Below, in pieces: positions 44,474 to 53,366 of a stretch of DNA of 64,000 bases. The stretch is from assembly GCF_000154845.1 (NCBI RefSeq), contig NZ_DS981460.1:45586-109585 (forward strand), given 5' to 3'. The notes below the pieces were generated by a model. The model was not told the origin of the DNA and ran no database searches. It worked only from the letters and a program-made list of their open reading frames with translations. The translations under genes were made by a program, and so were the position numbers. The DNA is from Phocaeicola coprocola DSM 17136 (GTDB taxonomy: Bacteria > Bacteroidota > Bacteroidia > Bacteroidales > Bacteroidaceae). The stretch's first letter is position 1. The number at the start of each line of letters is the position of its first letter.

Positions 44474-44481
44474 GAACCGGC

Positions 44482-45705
44482 ATGATTTATAATTTTGTTA
44501 TAGCTTTATATATAAGTGCAGTCCATCTGGCTGCACTTTTTAATAAGAAAGTAGCCAAGATGGTGAAAGGCGAGAAGGAAGCTTTCGCTGTCTTGAAGAA
44601 ACAGATTGATCCACAAGCCAAATATTTGTGGTTTCATGCAGCTTCACTGGGTGAATTTGAGCAAGGACGTCCTCTGATAGAACAGATTCGTAAGCAATAT
44701 CCGCAATATAAGATTCTGCAAACGTTTTTCTCGCCTTCGGGATATGAGGTACGTAAAGATTATAAGGGGGCGGATGTAGTATGTTATCTGCCTCTTGATT
44801 CTCCACGTAATGTGAAGAAATTTATAGATCTGGCTCATCCTTATATGGCTTTTTTCATCAAGTATGAGTTCTGGTGCAATTATCTGAGTGAACTGAAGCG
44901 TCGTAATATTCCGGTATATAGTGTTTCTTCTATCTTTCGTCCTCAGCAGATTTTCTTCCGCTGGTATGGAGGAAGTTATAAGAATGTCTTGAAATGTTTC
45001 GACCATCTTTTTGTACAGAATGAAGAATCTGTCCGCTTGTTGGAAAGTATTGGGGTGACTCGTACGACAGTAGTAGGAGATACTCGTTTCGACCGGGTAC
45101 TGGAAATTTGCAGTCAGGCGAAAGAATTACCGTTGGTAGAAAGCTTCAAGGGAAATAATCGCAAGACTTTTGTTGCAGGAAGTTCATGGGCTCCGGATGA
45201 AGATATCTTTATCCCTTATTTTAATGAGCATCCGGAAATGAAACTGATCATTGCTCCTCACGTAATAGACGAGAGTCATTTGCAGGAAATTATCGGAAAG
45301 TTGAAACGTCCGGTAGTACGCTATACACAAGCTACGGAAGAAAATGTCAAACAGGCTGATTGTCTGATTATAGATTGTTTCGGGCTGTTGTCGTCAATAT
45401 ACCGCTATGGAGAAATTTCGTATGTAGGAGGCGGCTTTGGAGTCAGCATTCATAATACACTTGAGGCGGCTGTATATGGTATTCCTGTCATTTTCGGCCC
45501 GAATAATTATAAGTTCCTCGAGGCGCAAGGGCTGAAGGCTTGTCAGGGAGGTTTCGAAATTCAGGGTAAAGAAGACTTCGACCGTTTGATGAACAAGTTC
45601 CTTTCGGATGAGGCCTGTCTGCATGAAGCTGGAAAGAATGCCGGTGATTATGTACGTAATAATGCCGGTGCATTGGAAAAGATAATGAATACAGTTTCTT
45701 TATAG
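44482..45705 (+). CDS. waaA: 3-deoxy-D-manno-octulosonic acid transferase (Kdo transferase)
   Basis: A 407-residue GT30 glycosyltransferase that adds Kdo to lipid A precursor at the inner membrane. An N-terminal membrane anchor (IYNFVIALYISAVHLAALF) is followed by the catalytic loop AASLGEFEQGRPLI (with the base Glu) and the C-terminal CMP-Kdo site (SYVGGGFGVSIHNTLE, FGPNNYKF). Length is normal for the family. Confidence 0.95.
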   Translation: MIYNFVIALYISAVHLAALFNKKVAKMVKGEKEAFAVLKKQIDPQAKYLWFHAASLGEFEQGRPLIEQIRKQYPQYKILQTFFSPSGYEVRKDYKGADVVCYLPLDSPRNVKKFIDLAHPYMAFFIKYEFWCNYLSELKRRNIPVYSVSSIFRPQQIFFRWYGGSYKNVLKCFDHLFVQNEESVRLLESIGVTRTTVVGDTRFDRVLEICSQAKELPLVESFKGNNRKTFVAGSSWAPDEDIFIPYFNEHPEMKLIIAPHVIDESHLQEIIGKLKRPVVRYTQATEENVKQADCLIIDCFGLLSSIYRYGEISYVGGGFGVSIHNTLEAAVYGIPVIFGPNNYKFLEAQGLKACQGGFEIQGKEDFDRLMNKFLSDEACLHEAGKNAGDYVRNNAGALEKIMNTVSL

Positions 45706-45721
45706 TAATAGTAAATAAAAG

Positions 45722-45770
45722 AAAAACAGGCATACTCGTGAGAACTTCACTTGTATGCCTGTTTTTTCTT
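45722..45770. terminator. Bidirectional terminator after waaA
   Basis: A 14-bp perfect stem (45722-45735 with 45753-45766), followed by T-rich sequence on both strands. It separates waaA from the convergent TonB-dependent receptor gene. Confidence 0.9.
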
Positions 45771-45868
45771 TTATCCTTTTAGATAATTTTTTTCTTAATT
45801 GTTATTGCAGTGTTTGCCTGTAACTTGGAAAGATTAAGGGGACTTTCTCTGTTCGTCAGATAGATTTT

Positions 45869-48154
45869 TTAGTGCTTGAAACGAGAAAGATCTACGTCCT
45901 TTACTTCCTTTTTCTTGAATCCTCCAAATTTGTAGCTGAAAGATACGGTGACGTTACGCATATAATTGTTCAGATACATATCTAGATACTGATTTCCATT
46001 GCGGACTTTCGTTGTCAGGTGGTTGCTTCCATTGAATAAATCATTCCCTTTGATCTGAATCATAGCTTTATCTCCTGCAAAGGTATAGCGAATGGCTGTA
46101 TGGATGAATGCGGCAGGCGCTATGGTATAACTTCCTTGTATGGATTTGGATGTACCGGTCGCACTAATTTCCATTTTGATGTTGGGGCGCTTACTGAGTG
46201 TAAACGTATTGGTCCAGTTTCCTGCTATATTCCATATTCTACGGTCGAAAGGAGCATCATAATAGTTGCTTGCCTGTTGATGAAGTGAAGACAGACATAT
46301 CATCAGCCGACTGTCCCACCATTCTCCTGCCTTGAACAGGATAACAGAAGTAAAGGCAAACTCTTTTGAATAGTCCCAGTTCTGATAATTGTATACAGCT
46401 TTCAGACGGCTGGAGTCTAGGTATATCATTTGCATGAAGTAATCTTTGATATAATCATAGCTGAACTGGAAAATATATTTGCTTTTCAGAATGTATGTCA
46501 AAGCTGCGGAGTAGTCAGTATAAGGTTTGAGTGATGAATTTCCTGCCGATTCCTGATAATTGTTAAGGTAACTGGTCGATCCGCTTAACGTCCAATAATC
46601 GGGATAAGTCTTGTTCGAACTGAGTTCAAATTGAAGGATGTGTGAAGGGGAAAGAACATAACTTAAGTTCAAAGTAGGGTAGATTGCCCATTTTTTATAG
46701 CTCATCATTTGATAATATTCAATGGAAGCAGATGCATTCAGACTCCATTGGCTACCAAAGTTCTTTTCGAAACCGGTATATAGATTATAAGTATATTCAT
46801 CAACTCGGCTTTCTTTGTTCATTCCACTCATCGCTGCAAGATTATATCTTTGCGAATTATGGTTGTTTACATATGTAAAGGATGTTCCGTAATTCAGTAC
46901 CCACGCATTGGAAAGTGTATGGTTGTGGTCGACATATACTTTCCATTGGTTTATATATTGAGCCGTGTTGCTAAGAAAAGTCGTTTCCTGTCCGTTGTTT
47001 TCTATGCTGCGGAAAGATTGTTCCTCTTTATTCCTGAAATACGTATAGTCGACACCCCCTGTCAGACCGAAGCCGGAAGTATAGTTTAAAGCTACGTTAT
47101 GCATCTGTTCTTCGGCAGGGGCATGGTTGAAGGTAGTCGAATGATTATCCGAAGAGGTAACCGATTGTTGTTTATCGGGATTAAGACTGGAAGTATAACT
47201 CAGCCCCAATTGGCTCTGTTCATTAAACTTATAGTTTCCTCCAAGCCGGAATGTATGTACCAGTTGCCGATTTTCTCCGTTAGTAGACTGGCTGATGTTA
47301 TGTATTTCATCATTCAACGTGTGACGGGTAATCAGTTTATAACCTTGACGGTTGTAGTGATTGTTGAGATTGTACATAAAGTCTATATCCAGTTTGGGAG
47401 ATAAATAGGCAAATGTCACGCCGCCTTCTTCTCCTGCTTTATTTGCCTGTACATAATTGCCGTTTATCTCTCCCTGTAATCCTCCTTCTCCCGGTTTATA
47501 ACCTTTTAGTATTACATTGATTGCTGCACCGCGCACATGATATTGCGGGGGAGTATTATACATCACTTCCGCCCGTTCTACACGTGATGCTGGCATACCC
47601 TTTAATAATGTAACAAGCTGTTCGTAGTTCATAGATGTAGGCTTTCCGTTCAAAATAATATTGATACTTCCAGCTCCGGCTAGTGTCAACACTCCATTTT
47701 GTTCCATTACGCCCGGTAGTTGTTTTAATGCATCATACACATTCGTCACCAGCTTATTGGCAGTGAGTTGAGGCATATCGTAGGTCAAGCGGCTGCCTTC
47801 TACTTTGACCAGCGGTCGTTCCCCTCGTACAATAACCTCATCCAGCGCATAGTCTTTAGCCTGTAGTACCGTGATACCTGCATCTTTTTCTTTGCCTTTT
47901 TTCTCTATTGTATGATATAATAGATGCTGAAAGATGAGTCGATAAGCTTCCGGCTGATGATTGAATACAAAGTTTCCGTCGGCATTCGAGATTGTTGCAT
48001 CCACGAAAGTTGAGTCCGAAGTCTGGAGAATGATAGTTGCACCGTCTATCGGTTGCTGTTCTGTATTGACAACCTTACCCGAAACGGTTTGTGCTGTCAG
48101 GCTGCCTGAGCCTCCTGCCAGCAAGAAGATACTCATTAAAAAATAGATTTTCAT
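45869..48154 (-). CDS. TonB-dependent receptor-like outer membrane protein (OMP_b-brl_3 type)
   Basis: A 761-residue protein with a signal peptide (MKIYFLMSIFLLAGGSGSL), an N-terminal carboxypeptidase-regulatory-like beta-sandwich (VSGKVVNTEQQPIDGATI), a plug domain (LDEVIVRGERPLVKVEGSRL, IILNGKPTSMNYEQL) and a C-terminal beta-barrel (last strands VTVSFSYKFGGFK). The substrate is not readable. It is transcribed away from a sensor kinase 108 bases away, an arrangement that suggests that the disrupted two-component system controlled it. Confidence 0.88.
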   Translation of the reverse strand: MKIYFLMSIFLLAGGSGSLTAQTVSGKVVNTEQQPIDGATIILQTSDSTFVDATISNADGNFVFNHQPEAYRLIFQHLLYHTIEKKGKEKDAGITVLQAKDYALDEVIVRGERPLVKVEGSRLTYDMPQLTANKLVTNVYDALKQLPGVMEQNGVLTLAGAGSINIILNGKPTSMNYEQLVTLLKGMPASRVERAEVMYNTPPQYHVRGAAINVILKGYKPGEGGLQGEINGNYVQANKAGEEGGVTFAYLSPKLDIDFMYNLNNHYNRQGYKLITRHTLNDEIHNISQSTNGENRQLVHTFRLGGNYKFNEQSQLGLSYTSSLNPDKQQSVTSSDNHSTTFNHAPAEEQMHNVALNYTSGFGLTGGVDYTYFRNKEEQSFRSIENNGQETTFLSNTAQYINQWKVYVDHNHTLSNAWVLNYGTSFTYVNNHNSQRYNLAAMSGMNKESRVDEYTYNLYTGFEKNFGSQWSLNASASIEYYQMMSYKKWAIYPTLNLSYVLSPSHILQFELSSNKTYPDYWTLSGSTSYLNNYQESAGNSSLKPYTDYSAALTYILKSKYIFQFSYDYIKDYFMQMIYLDSSRLKAVYNYQNWDYSKEFAFTSVILFKAGEWWDSRLMICLSSLHQQASNYYDAPFDRRIWNIAGNWTNTFTLSKRPNIKMEISATGTSKSIQGSYTIAPAAFIHTAIRYTFAGDKAMIQIKGNDLFNGSNHLTTKVRNGNQYLDMYLNNYMRNVTVSFSYKFGGFKKKEVKDVDLSRFKH

Positions 48155-48261
48155 ATCAAATTGCATTGGGTTATTTTCTATATCTTTGACAGTGCGAAAG
48201 TAAAGGGCCCGACCGATTTTCTGGGTTAAGGGCAGGTTAATGTTACGTTAATACACGACTT

Positions 48262-49635
48262 ATGGAGATAAAACATATCCGTTGGATTGCTGTGGTGGGA
48301 CTTATTGCTATTGTTGAGCTGCAATACGTATGGCTTGTCAACACATATAAGCTGACCAAGGAAAGTATTCGGATGAAAGGGGAGGAACTGTTTCCCGAAG
48401 CAGCTTTACAGGAGGTTTTCCTGCGCGTGTCTAAGACAAAGAAAGACTCCACCGTTACAATGAACGTTAATTTTGATGCTGAGAAGGATATGGAGACCAT
48501 GTCTAACCCCGGTCAATGGCTGATGAGTTATATGCATGTTTCGTTTCAGGAAATTGCTCTGAAAGATTTTAATCGTGATGTTTCGTTTGTGGATTTGGAT
48601 TCGATTTATGCGCACATGCTCGATTCGATTGGCTTCCCTGCTGTTGTTGCGTCGTGTATTGTCGATTCAACCGGTCGTGTAATGAGGTCTTCCAGTCAAC
48701 TGGATATACATGGCAAAGGTGTATTACGAACTTCTCCTTTGCCGATCAGTCATGACGGAACTCGCTTTTTGCAAGGAGTTATTACCAATCCGTATCGGGT
48801 GATTTTCCGGCGAATGACATTACTTTTGCTTGCTACTGTGCTGATTATGGTCTTGGTTATAGTTTGTATCATTTATCAGATACGCATTATCGTTCGTCAA
48901 GATAAGATTGCCAAGTTACGTGAGGATTTTTCTTATGCTATGATTCACGATATGAAGACGCCTTTGAGTTCTATATTGATGGGTACTCAGATACTGGAAA
49001 CTGGAAAACTGGATACCCAACCGGAGAAAAAGGCACGTTATTTCCGCATTTTGAAAGAAGAGGGAGAACACCTGCTTTCGCTGACAAACAAGGTATTGAC
49101 ACTTTCTAAACTGGAAAATCATCAGTTGAAGTTGGAAAAAGATACGTGCTGTGTTCGTTCGATGCTGGAAGACCTTGCCGAGAAGTATAAGGCAAAAGCA
49201 GTGAAGCATATTGTCTATAAATGGAATTTGCAGGCAGATACTGTTTATGCGGATGAGGAGTTTTTGAAAGAAGCACTCAGCAATCTGATTGACAATGCCG
49301 TGAAATATTCGGGTGATGAGGTTGAAATTACATTTTCGTCGGGAAAGCTTTCGAACGAATATTATATAAAGGTACACGATACGGGTTTCGGTATTCCGCT
49401 GAAAGACCAGAGTAAGATATTCGAAAAATACGAACGTGCTTCGGCTGCGGATAGAAGTCGATATGGAGGTTCTGCCGGTTTCGGTTTAGGATTAAATTAT
49501 GTTTTACGTGTAGCTGAAGTTCATGGCGGCAGAGTAACGTTGGAAAGCATTGAAGGAGAGTACAGCGAGTTTACGATATATCTTCCGAATAGAGAAGATG
49601 CTATTGATAAAACTTGTTTGAATACAAATAAATGA
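48262..49635 (+). CDS. Membrane sensor histidine kinase (RprX-like)
   Basis: A 457-residue kinase. Membrane helices at about residues 8-28 and 183-206 flank a periplasmic sensor of about 155 residues. HisKA follows with the phosphorylated His229 in SYAMIHDMKTPLSSI, then HATPase_c with N-box ALSNLIDNAVKYSG, G1 VHDTGFGIP and G2 SAGFGLGLNYV. All key residues are present, so the kinase should be active, but its cognate regulator 14 bases downstream is split by an insertion sequence. It resembles the Bacteroides RprX/RprY system; exact identity is not certain. Confidence 0.93.
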   Translation: MEIKHIRWIAVVGLIAIVELQYVWLVNTYKLTKESIRMKGEELFPEAALQEVFLRVSKTKKDSTVTMNVNFDAEKDMETMSNPGQWLMSYMHVSFQEIALKDFNRDVSFVDLDSIYAHMLDSIGFPAVVASCIVDSTGRVMRSSSQLDIHGKGVLRTSPLPISHDGTRFLQGVITNPYRVIFRRMTLLLLATVLIMVLVIVCIIYQIRIIVRQDKIAKLREDFSYAMIHDMKTPLSSILMGTQILETGKLDTQPEKKARYFRILKEEGEHLLSLTNKVLTLSKLENHQLKLEKDTCCVRSMLEDLAEKYKAKAVKHIVYKWNLQADTVYADEEFLKEALSNLIDNAVKYSGDEVEITFSSGKLSNEYYIKVHDTGFGIPLKDQSKIFEKYERASAADRSRYGGSAGFGLGLNYVLRVAEVHGGRVTLESIEGEYSEFTIYLPNREDAIDKTCLNTNK

Positions 49636-49950
49636 ATTATAATTGAACAATGATACGACTATTGCTGGTAGAAGATGATGCCAATCTGTGCTACATCATA
49701 CGTGGTGGACTAGAGGATATGATAGGCGGTTACGAGATAATGACAGCCGATAACGGTGAAGCTGGTTTGAGAATATGGAAGGAAACACATCCCGATGTAA
49801 TTGTTGCCGATATTGAGATGCCGGTAATGGATGGATATGAAATGGTGAGACGAATTCGTGAAACGGATGATGTAACACCTATTCTGTTTACTTCCGGGCG
49901 TGTTTCTCCAAAGGATGTAGTGAAAGGTTATGAGCTAGGTGTAAATAATT

Positions 49951-49959
49951 ATATTAAGA
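49951..49959. repeat. Left copy of the 9-bp target duplication
   Basis: ATATTAAGA, directly repeated at 51285-51293, flanks the insertion sequence. Confidence 0.93.
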
Positions 49960-50027
49960 CATTACTGTCCCGTAAAAGTGGATAAATAGTTCTTTGAAAT
50001 AACTGAAATATAGCTTATTATACTCTA

Positions 50028-50062
50028 TTTGTAAAGCGCGACGATTTGAAATTGTACCTTTG
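50028..50062 (+). promoter_or_regulatory. Candidate promoter of the transposase gene
   Basis: TTTG (50028-50031) and TACCTTTG (50055-50062) with a 23-base spacer, slightly long, 23 bases before the start. Confidence 0.45.
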
Positions 50063-50084
50063 AAACCAAATCAAATGGCTTCAA

Positions 50085-51248
50085 ATGAATCAAGACAAAT
50101 ATGTTTTCGCTCAATTGGTAGAGTTTTTGAACAACAATAAATTCAGAAGAATCGTGGACAAATACGATGGAAATCGTTACGTCAAACATTTCACTTGCTG
50201 GAACCAGCTTCTTGCTATGATGTTCGGACAGCTAAGCAATCGTGAGAGCCTACGCGACCTGATTGTTGCATTGGAAGCACATCAAGCCAAGTGTTATCAT
50301 TTGGGATTGGGTCGTGAACCCTTGGCCAAAACCACACTTGCATCAGCTAACCAAAATAGGGATTACAGAATCTTTGAAGATTTTGCATTCTTCATGATGA
50401 AAGAAGCCAGTGATAAACGAGCTACTCATATTCTGGATATCGAAGGAAAGAAGTACGCTTTTGATTCAACCACCATTCCGTTATGTTTGGCAACATTTCC
50501 TTGGGCTAAATTTCGAAGTAAAAAAGGTGGAGTCAAGGCACATGTCCTTTATGACATTGAGGCTCAGGTTCCGGCTTTTTTTACAGTAACCACAGCTTCA
50601 AAACATGACTCAACAGCAATGTCTGCAATTCATTATGAACCAAATGCATACTATATTTTTGATAGAGCGTATGATTCGTTTAAGGAACTATATCGGATTC
50701 ATCTTACTGGCTCTTTCTTTGTCGTAAGAGCCAAGTCGAATCTTAAATTTAAGTTCTGCAAATGGAAACGCAGACTACCAAAGAATATACTATCTGATGC
50801 TGAAGTGAAATTATCAGGATATACCTCTGAAAAGAAGTATCCGGAATCATTCAGGATTATCAGGTTCTATGATGAAGAAGATGATCGTGAATTTACCTTC
50901 CTGACAAATGCCAAACATATATCTGCACTTGATGTAGCTAATCTCTATAAAAAGAGATGGCTTGTAGAACTGTTCTTCAAATGGTTGAAGCAGCACCTTA
51001 AAATCAAAAGGTTCTGGGGCACCACAGAAAACGCAGTCCGTATTCAGATAAGTGTGGCTATTATCACTTATTGTTTGGTAGCTATTATCCAACATGATTT
51101 GCACTTAAGCCGTTCGACCTATGAGGTCCTACAGATTTTGAGCATTTCATTAACGGATAAAACACCTTTACAAGAGTTGTTCAATAAGACTAATTTCAAT
51201 GATGTCAAAGAGCAATTAAATCCCCTTTTCCCGGGGTTGTTTGATTAA
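50085..51248 (+). CDS. IS4-family transposase with DUF4372-like N-terminus
   Basis: A 387-residue DDE transposase. Catalytic residues are Asp127 (YAFDSTTIPL), Asp193 (YIFDRAYDSF) and Glu295, the last inside the IS4 signature Y-(2)-R-(3)-E-(6)-K (Tyr288, Arg291, Glu295, Lys302 in YKKRWLVELFFKWLK). The N-terminal ~100 residues (FAQLVEFLNNNKFRRIV, GQLSNRESLRDLI) match the DUF4372 domain. The gene is uninterrupted, so the element can probably still move. Confidence 0.95.
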   Translation: MNQDKYVFAQLVEFLNNNKFRRIVDKYDGNRYVKHFTCWNQLLAMMFGQLSNRESLRDLIVALEAHQAKCYHLGLGREPLAKTTLASANQNRDYRIFEDFAFFMMKEASDKRATHILDIEGKKYAFDSTTIPLCLATFPWAKFRSKKGGVKAHVLYDIEAQVPAFFTVTTASKHDSTAMSAIHYEPNAYYIFDRAYDSFKELYRIHLTGSFFVVRAKSNLKFKFCKWKRRLPKNILSDAEVKLSGYTSEKKYPESFRIIRFYDEEDDREFTFLTNAKHISALDVANLYKKRWLVELFFKWLKQHLKIKRFWGTTENAVRIQISVAIITYCLVAIIQHDLHLSRSTYEVLQILSISLTDKTPLQELFNKTNFNDVKEQLNPLFPGLFD

Positions 51249-51284
51249 TATTTAATTCGTCCCGATTTTAACGGGACACTAATG

Positions 51285-51293
51285 ATATTAAGA
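51285..51293. repeat. Right copy of the 9-bp target duplication
   Basis: ATATTAAGA, identical to 49951-49959. Confidence 0.93.
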
Positions 51294-51735
51294 AACCCTT
51301 TCTTGCTGAGGAGTTGAATGCACATATCCTTGCTTTGTTGAAGCTGACAAAAGGAATAAGATCAGTAAATGAAGAAGAAATATTCCATCTCGGAACTTCT
51401 TTTATATTTGAAGCCGGCCATGCCTTGTTGAAACAGACAGAGGGAAAGGAGCAGACACTTACCGAACGAGAAGCTGCTTTGTTGTGTATTTTATGCGAGA
51501 ATAAAAATAAGGTTGTCAAGCGTGAAGCTATCTTGGAACGTTTATGGAATACAGATGACGACTATTTTGCATCACGCAGTCTGGATGTATTCGTTTCACG
51601 TTTGCGAAAGTTGCTTGCATCCGATAATACTGTGCAATTGAAAACGATAAAAGGCGTAGGACTTATGTTGGAAAGCCCTGCGCCTGGAGGATAATATGAA
51701 ACTCCTGCTTTGTGTTTTACAAAGTAGGATTCTTT

Positions 51736-52383
51736 TTATTCAGCATTTTTCTTAAGCCATTCCATTCTTCGCTGGTCAGGAAGATGGGTTACTTTGAAGT
51801 GTTCGAATTTTACGTTAAATCCTTCACCGTCAGGACAAGCTCCCATCAGACCAACTTTGACAGGTGTATTGTCTTGCAGCCAGGCATTCCGCATCATAAC
51901 ATAAGTTTTGTCATCGAATGAGTAGAACACTTCTACGGCATCTAGTCGTCTGACTGCCTTTATCCAAATATAGGGTACAGGCTTATCGAGCGTAATAACA
52001 CTCCAGTCGCTTGTATGGTGGGTAACAACTGTACTTAGGTTGAATTTTCCGTCAACAAACTCAATACCGGTCTTGATATAGTTTTCCTTGTCGATACGCA
52101 GCATCAGACCTGCTTGGTCGAAGCGGACTTTGTAGTCGCCTGTGATTTTTACTTTTACTTCAAACTCGCCGCCATACGTATTGTAATAAAAAGGAGCGTC
52201 ATCGACAGTAAATCCGTAATGTGAAATGCGCCAATAGTCACTATGTGGAGTGACATACATACTTAATGCATTATCTGCTATTTCCCACTGCTCTGGTTCA
52301 TTGAACCATTGCATTTTTTCCAGAGTCTGTGCCATAGCCTGCGTACTTATAAAGGTTAGCATTGCCAAAAAGAGCTTTTTCAT
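51736..52383 (-). CDS. Secreted DUF1349 protein (concanavalin-like fold)
   Basis: A 215-residue protein with a signal peptide (MKKLFLAMLTFISTQAMAQ) and a beta-sandwich of the DUF1349 type: GGEFEVKVKITGDYKVRFDQAGLMLRI then KTGIEFVDGKFNLSTVVTH. The family is related to LamG-like lectin folds; the function is not established. It stands alone, convergent with the disrupted regulator gene and divergent from the LuxR gene. Confidence 0.82.
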   Translation of the reverse strand: MKKLFLAMLTFISTQAMAQTLEKMQWFNEPEQWEIADNALSMYVTPHSDYWRISHYGFTVDDAPFYYNTYGGEFEVKVKITGDYKVRFDQAGLMLRIDKENYIKTGIEFVDGKFNLSTVVTHHTSDWSVITLDKPVPYIWIKAVRRLDAVEVFYSFDDKTYVMMRNAWLQDNTPVKVGLMGACPDGEGFNVKFEHFKVTHLPDQRRMEWLKKNAE

Positions 52384-52425
52384 AAATGTGTAAAGTTAGA
52401 ATGTGGAATATTTTCTTTTATTTTG

Positions 52426-52456
52426 CAAAGGTAGTTACCTGTACTGAGAGCACCAA
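52426..52456 (-). promoter_or_regulatory. Candidate promoter of the DUF1349 gene
   Basis: On the minus strand TTG (52456-52454), 20 bases, then TACCTTTG (52433-52426), an exact -7 box, 42 bases before the start. Confidence 0.5.
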
Positions 52457-52492
52457 TACTGATAAATAACCATTTTTATTCTCTCTCCCGTT

Positions 52493-53245
52493 ATGAATGT
52501 AAAGACTGCATTGAACAACGAACTGCTTGCACAAGATTTTGCAGGGGAAGTAAACCTGAACCGGTATCTTACACATTATAAACAGGTTGCTTCGATGTAT
52601 GCTGAGGTAGAAAATTCGATAGCAGTTCTGAGTGATATGGGTTCTAACCGAAGTTATATTTATTATGGTAAGGTAGGAGAGTTTTTAGGCATAGCTTTGC
52701 ATGGGGAATGTCATCTTATTGAATCTATCTGGGAAGAAGAAATATTCAGTCGGATTCATCCCGATGATTTGGTGAAGAAACATACTCGTGAATTACGCTT
52801 TTTGCATTTCCTTAAAAATGCTTTAGAGAAGCAGCGCAATGATTATTATCTGGAAGAGTATCTTCGGATGTGTGACAGTGTGGGAAAATACCATCAGGTT
52901 TTACACCGTATGTTTTATGTCATAGCACAGGATACAGGGAATATTTGTCTGGCCTTGTGTTTATATAATCTGACTGAAGTTTCTTCCATAGGAAGCATGA
53001 TTGTAAATTCAGCTGATGGAAGTCGTATAGATATTGATACGTACGACTGTTCCGACTTGCTTTCAAGACGTGAAAAAGAAATTCTGATATTAATAGGAAG
53101 GGGAAAGTCGAGTAAAGAAATAGCTGAAGAGCTTTCTCTCAGCATACATACCGTTAGCCGTCATAGGCAAAATATCCTGCAAAAACTACAAGTAAGCAAC
53201 TCTGCTCAGGCTTTTGGCATCGCACGTGAATTACATTTGCTATAG
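52493..53245 (+). CDS. LuxR-type transcriptional regulator with PAS-like sensor
   Basis: A 250-residue protein. The C-terminal ~65 residues are a LuxR helix-turn-helix (LLSRREKEILILIGRGKSSK, LSLSIHTVSRHRQNILQKL). The N-terminal part (about 40-165) has a PAS-like pattern with NSIAVLSDMG and EIFSRIHPDDL and presumably binds a small ligand or partner. No receiver domain or Asp pocket is seen. The signal is unknown. Confidence 0.85.
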   Translation: MNVKTALNNELLAQDFAGEVNLNRYLTHYKQVASMYAEVENSIAVLSDMGSNRSYIYYGKVGEFLGIALHGECHLIESIWEEEIFSRIHPDDLVKKHTRELRFLHFLKNALEKQRNDYYLEEYLRMCDSVGKYHQVLHRMFYVIAQDTGNICLALCLYNLTEVSSIGSMIVNSADGSRIDIDTYDCSDLLSRREKEILILIGRGKSSKEIAEELSLSIHTVSRHRQNILQKLQVSNSAQAFGIARELHLL

Positions 53246-53366
53246 TTGTTTTTATTTTGCATCATAGATTGTAAAAGCCTTTTGGTACTTTGTTGCTTTT
53301 TTAACAAGGAATATTCGTTGCTGTCAGCTAAAATGCTTAACTTTAACAACTTAATTGTAGGGGCTT

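Larger units (their letters stand above)
49960..51284 (+). mobile_element. IS4-family insertion sequence, 1325 bp, apparently complete
   Basis: The left end begins CATTACTGTCCCGTAAAA and the complement of the right end reads CATTAGTGTCCCGTTAAA, near-identical terminal inverted repeats differing at two positions in the first 18. The 9-bp duplications on both sides are perfect, and the transposase frame is intact, so the insertion looks recent. No passenger gene is present. Confidence 0.93.
49650..51694 (+). pseudogene. Response regulator gene (OmpR/PhoB type) interrupted by an IS element
   Basis: The 5' part (49650-49959) encodes a receiver domain with Glu8/Asp9/Asp10, phosphoacceptor Asp54 (VIVADIEMP) and Thr81. 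The 3' part (51294-51694) encodes a winged-helix DNA-binding domain (EQTLTEREAALLCILCENKN, SRSLDVFVSRLRKLL). Excising the element with one copy of the duplication joins 310 and 401 bases into 711 bases, an open frame of 236 residues, and recreates YIKKPF with the conserved Lys104. As it stands, translation reads into the IS and stops after 111 residues. The 3' part retains a TTG start at 51314. Confidence 0.93.

Noticed and set aside
49960-51284. Part of a composite transposon or a larger mobile island
   Set aside because: Only one IS copy is present in the window, and the target gene continues directly on both sides.
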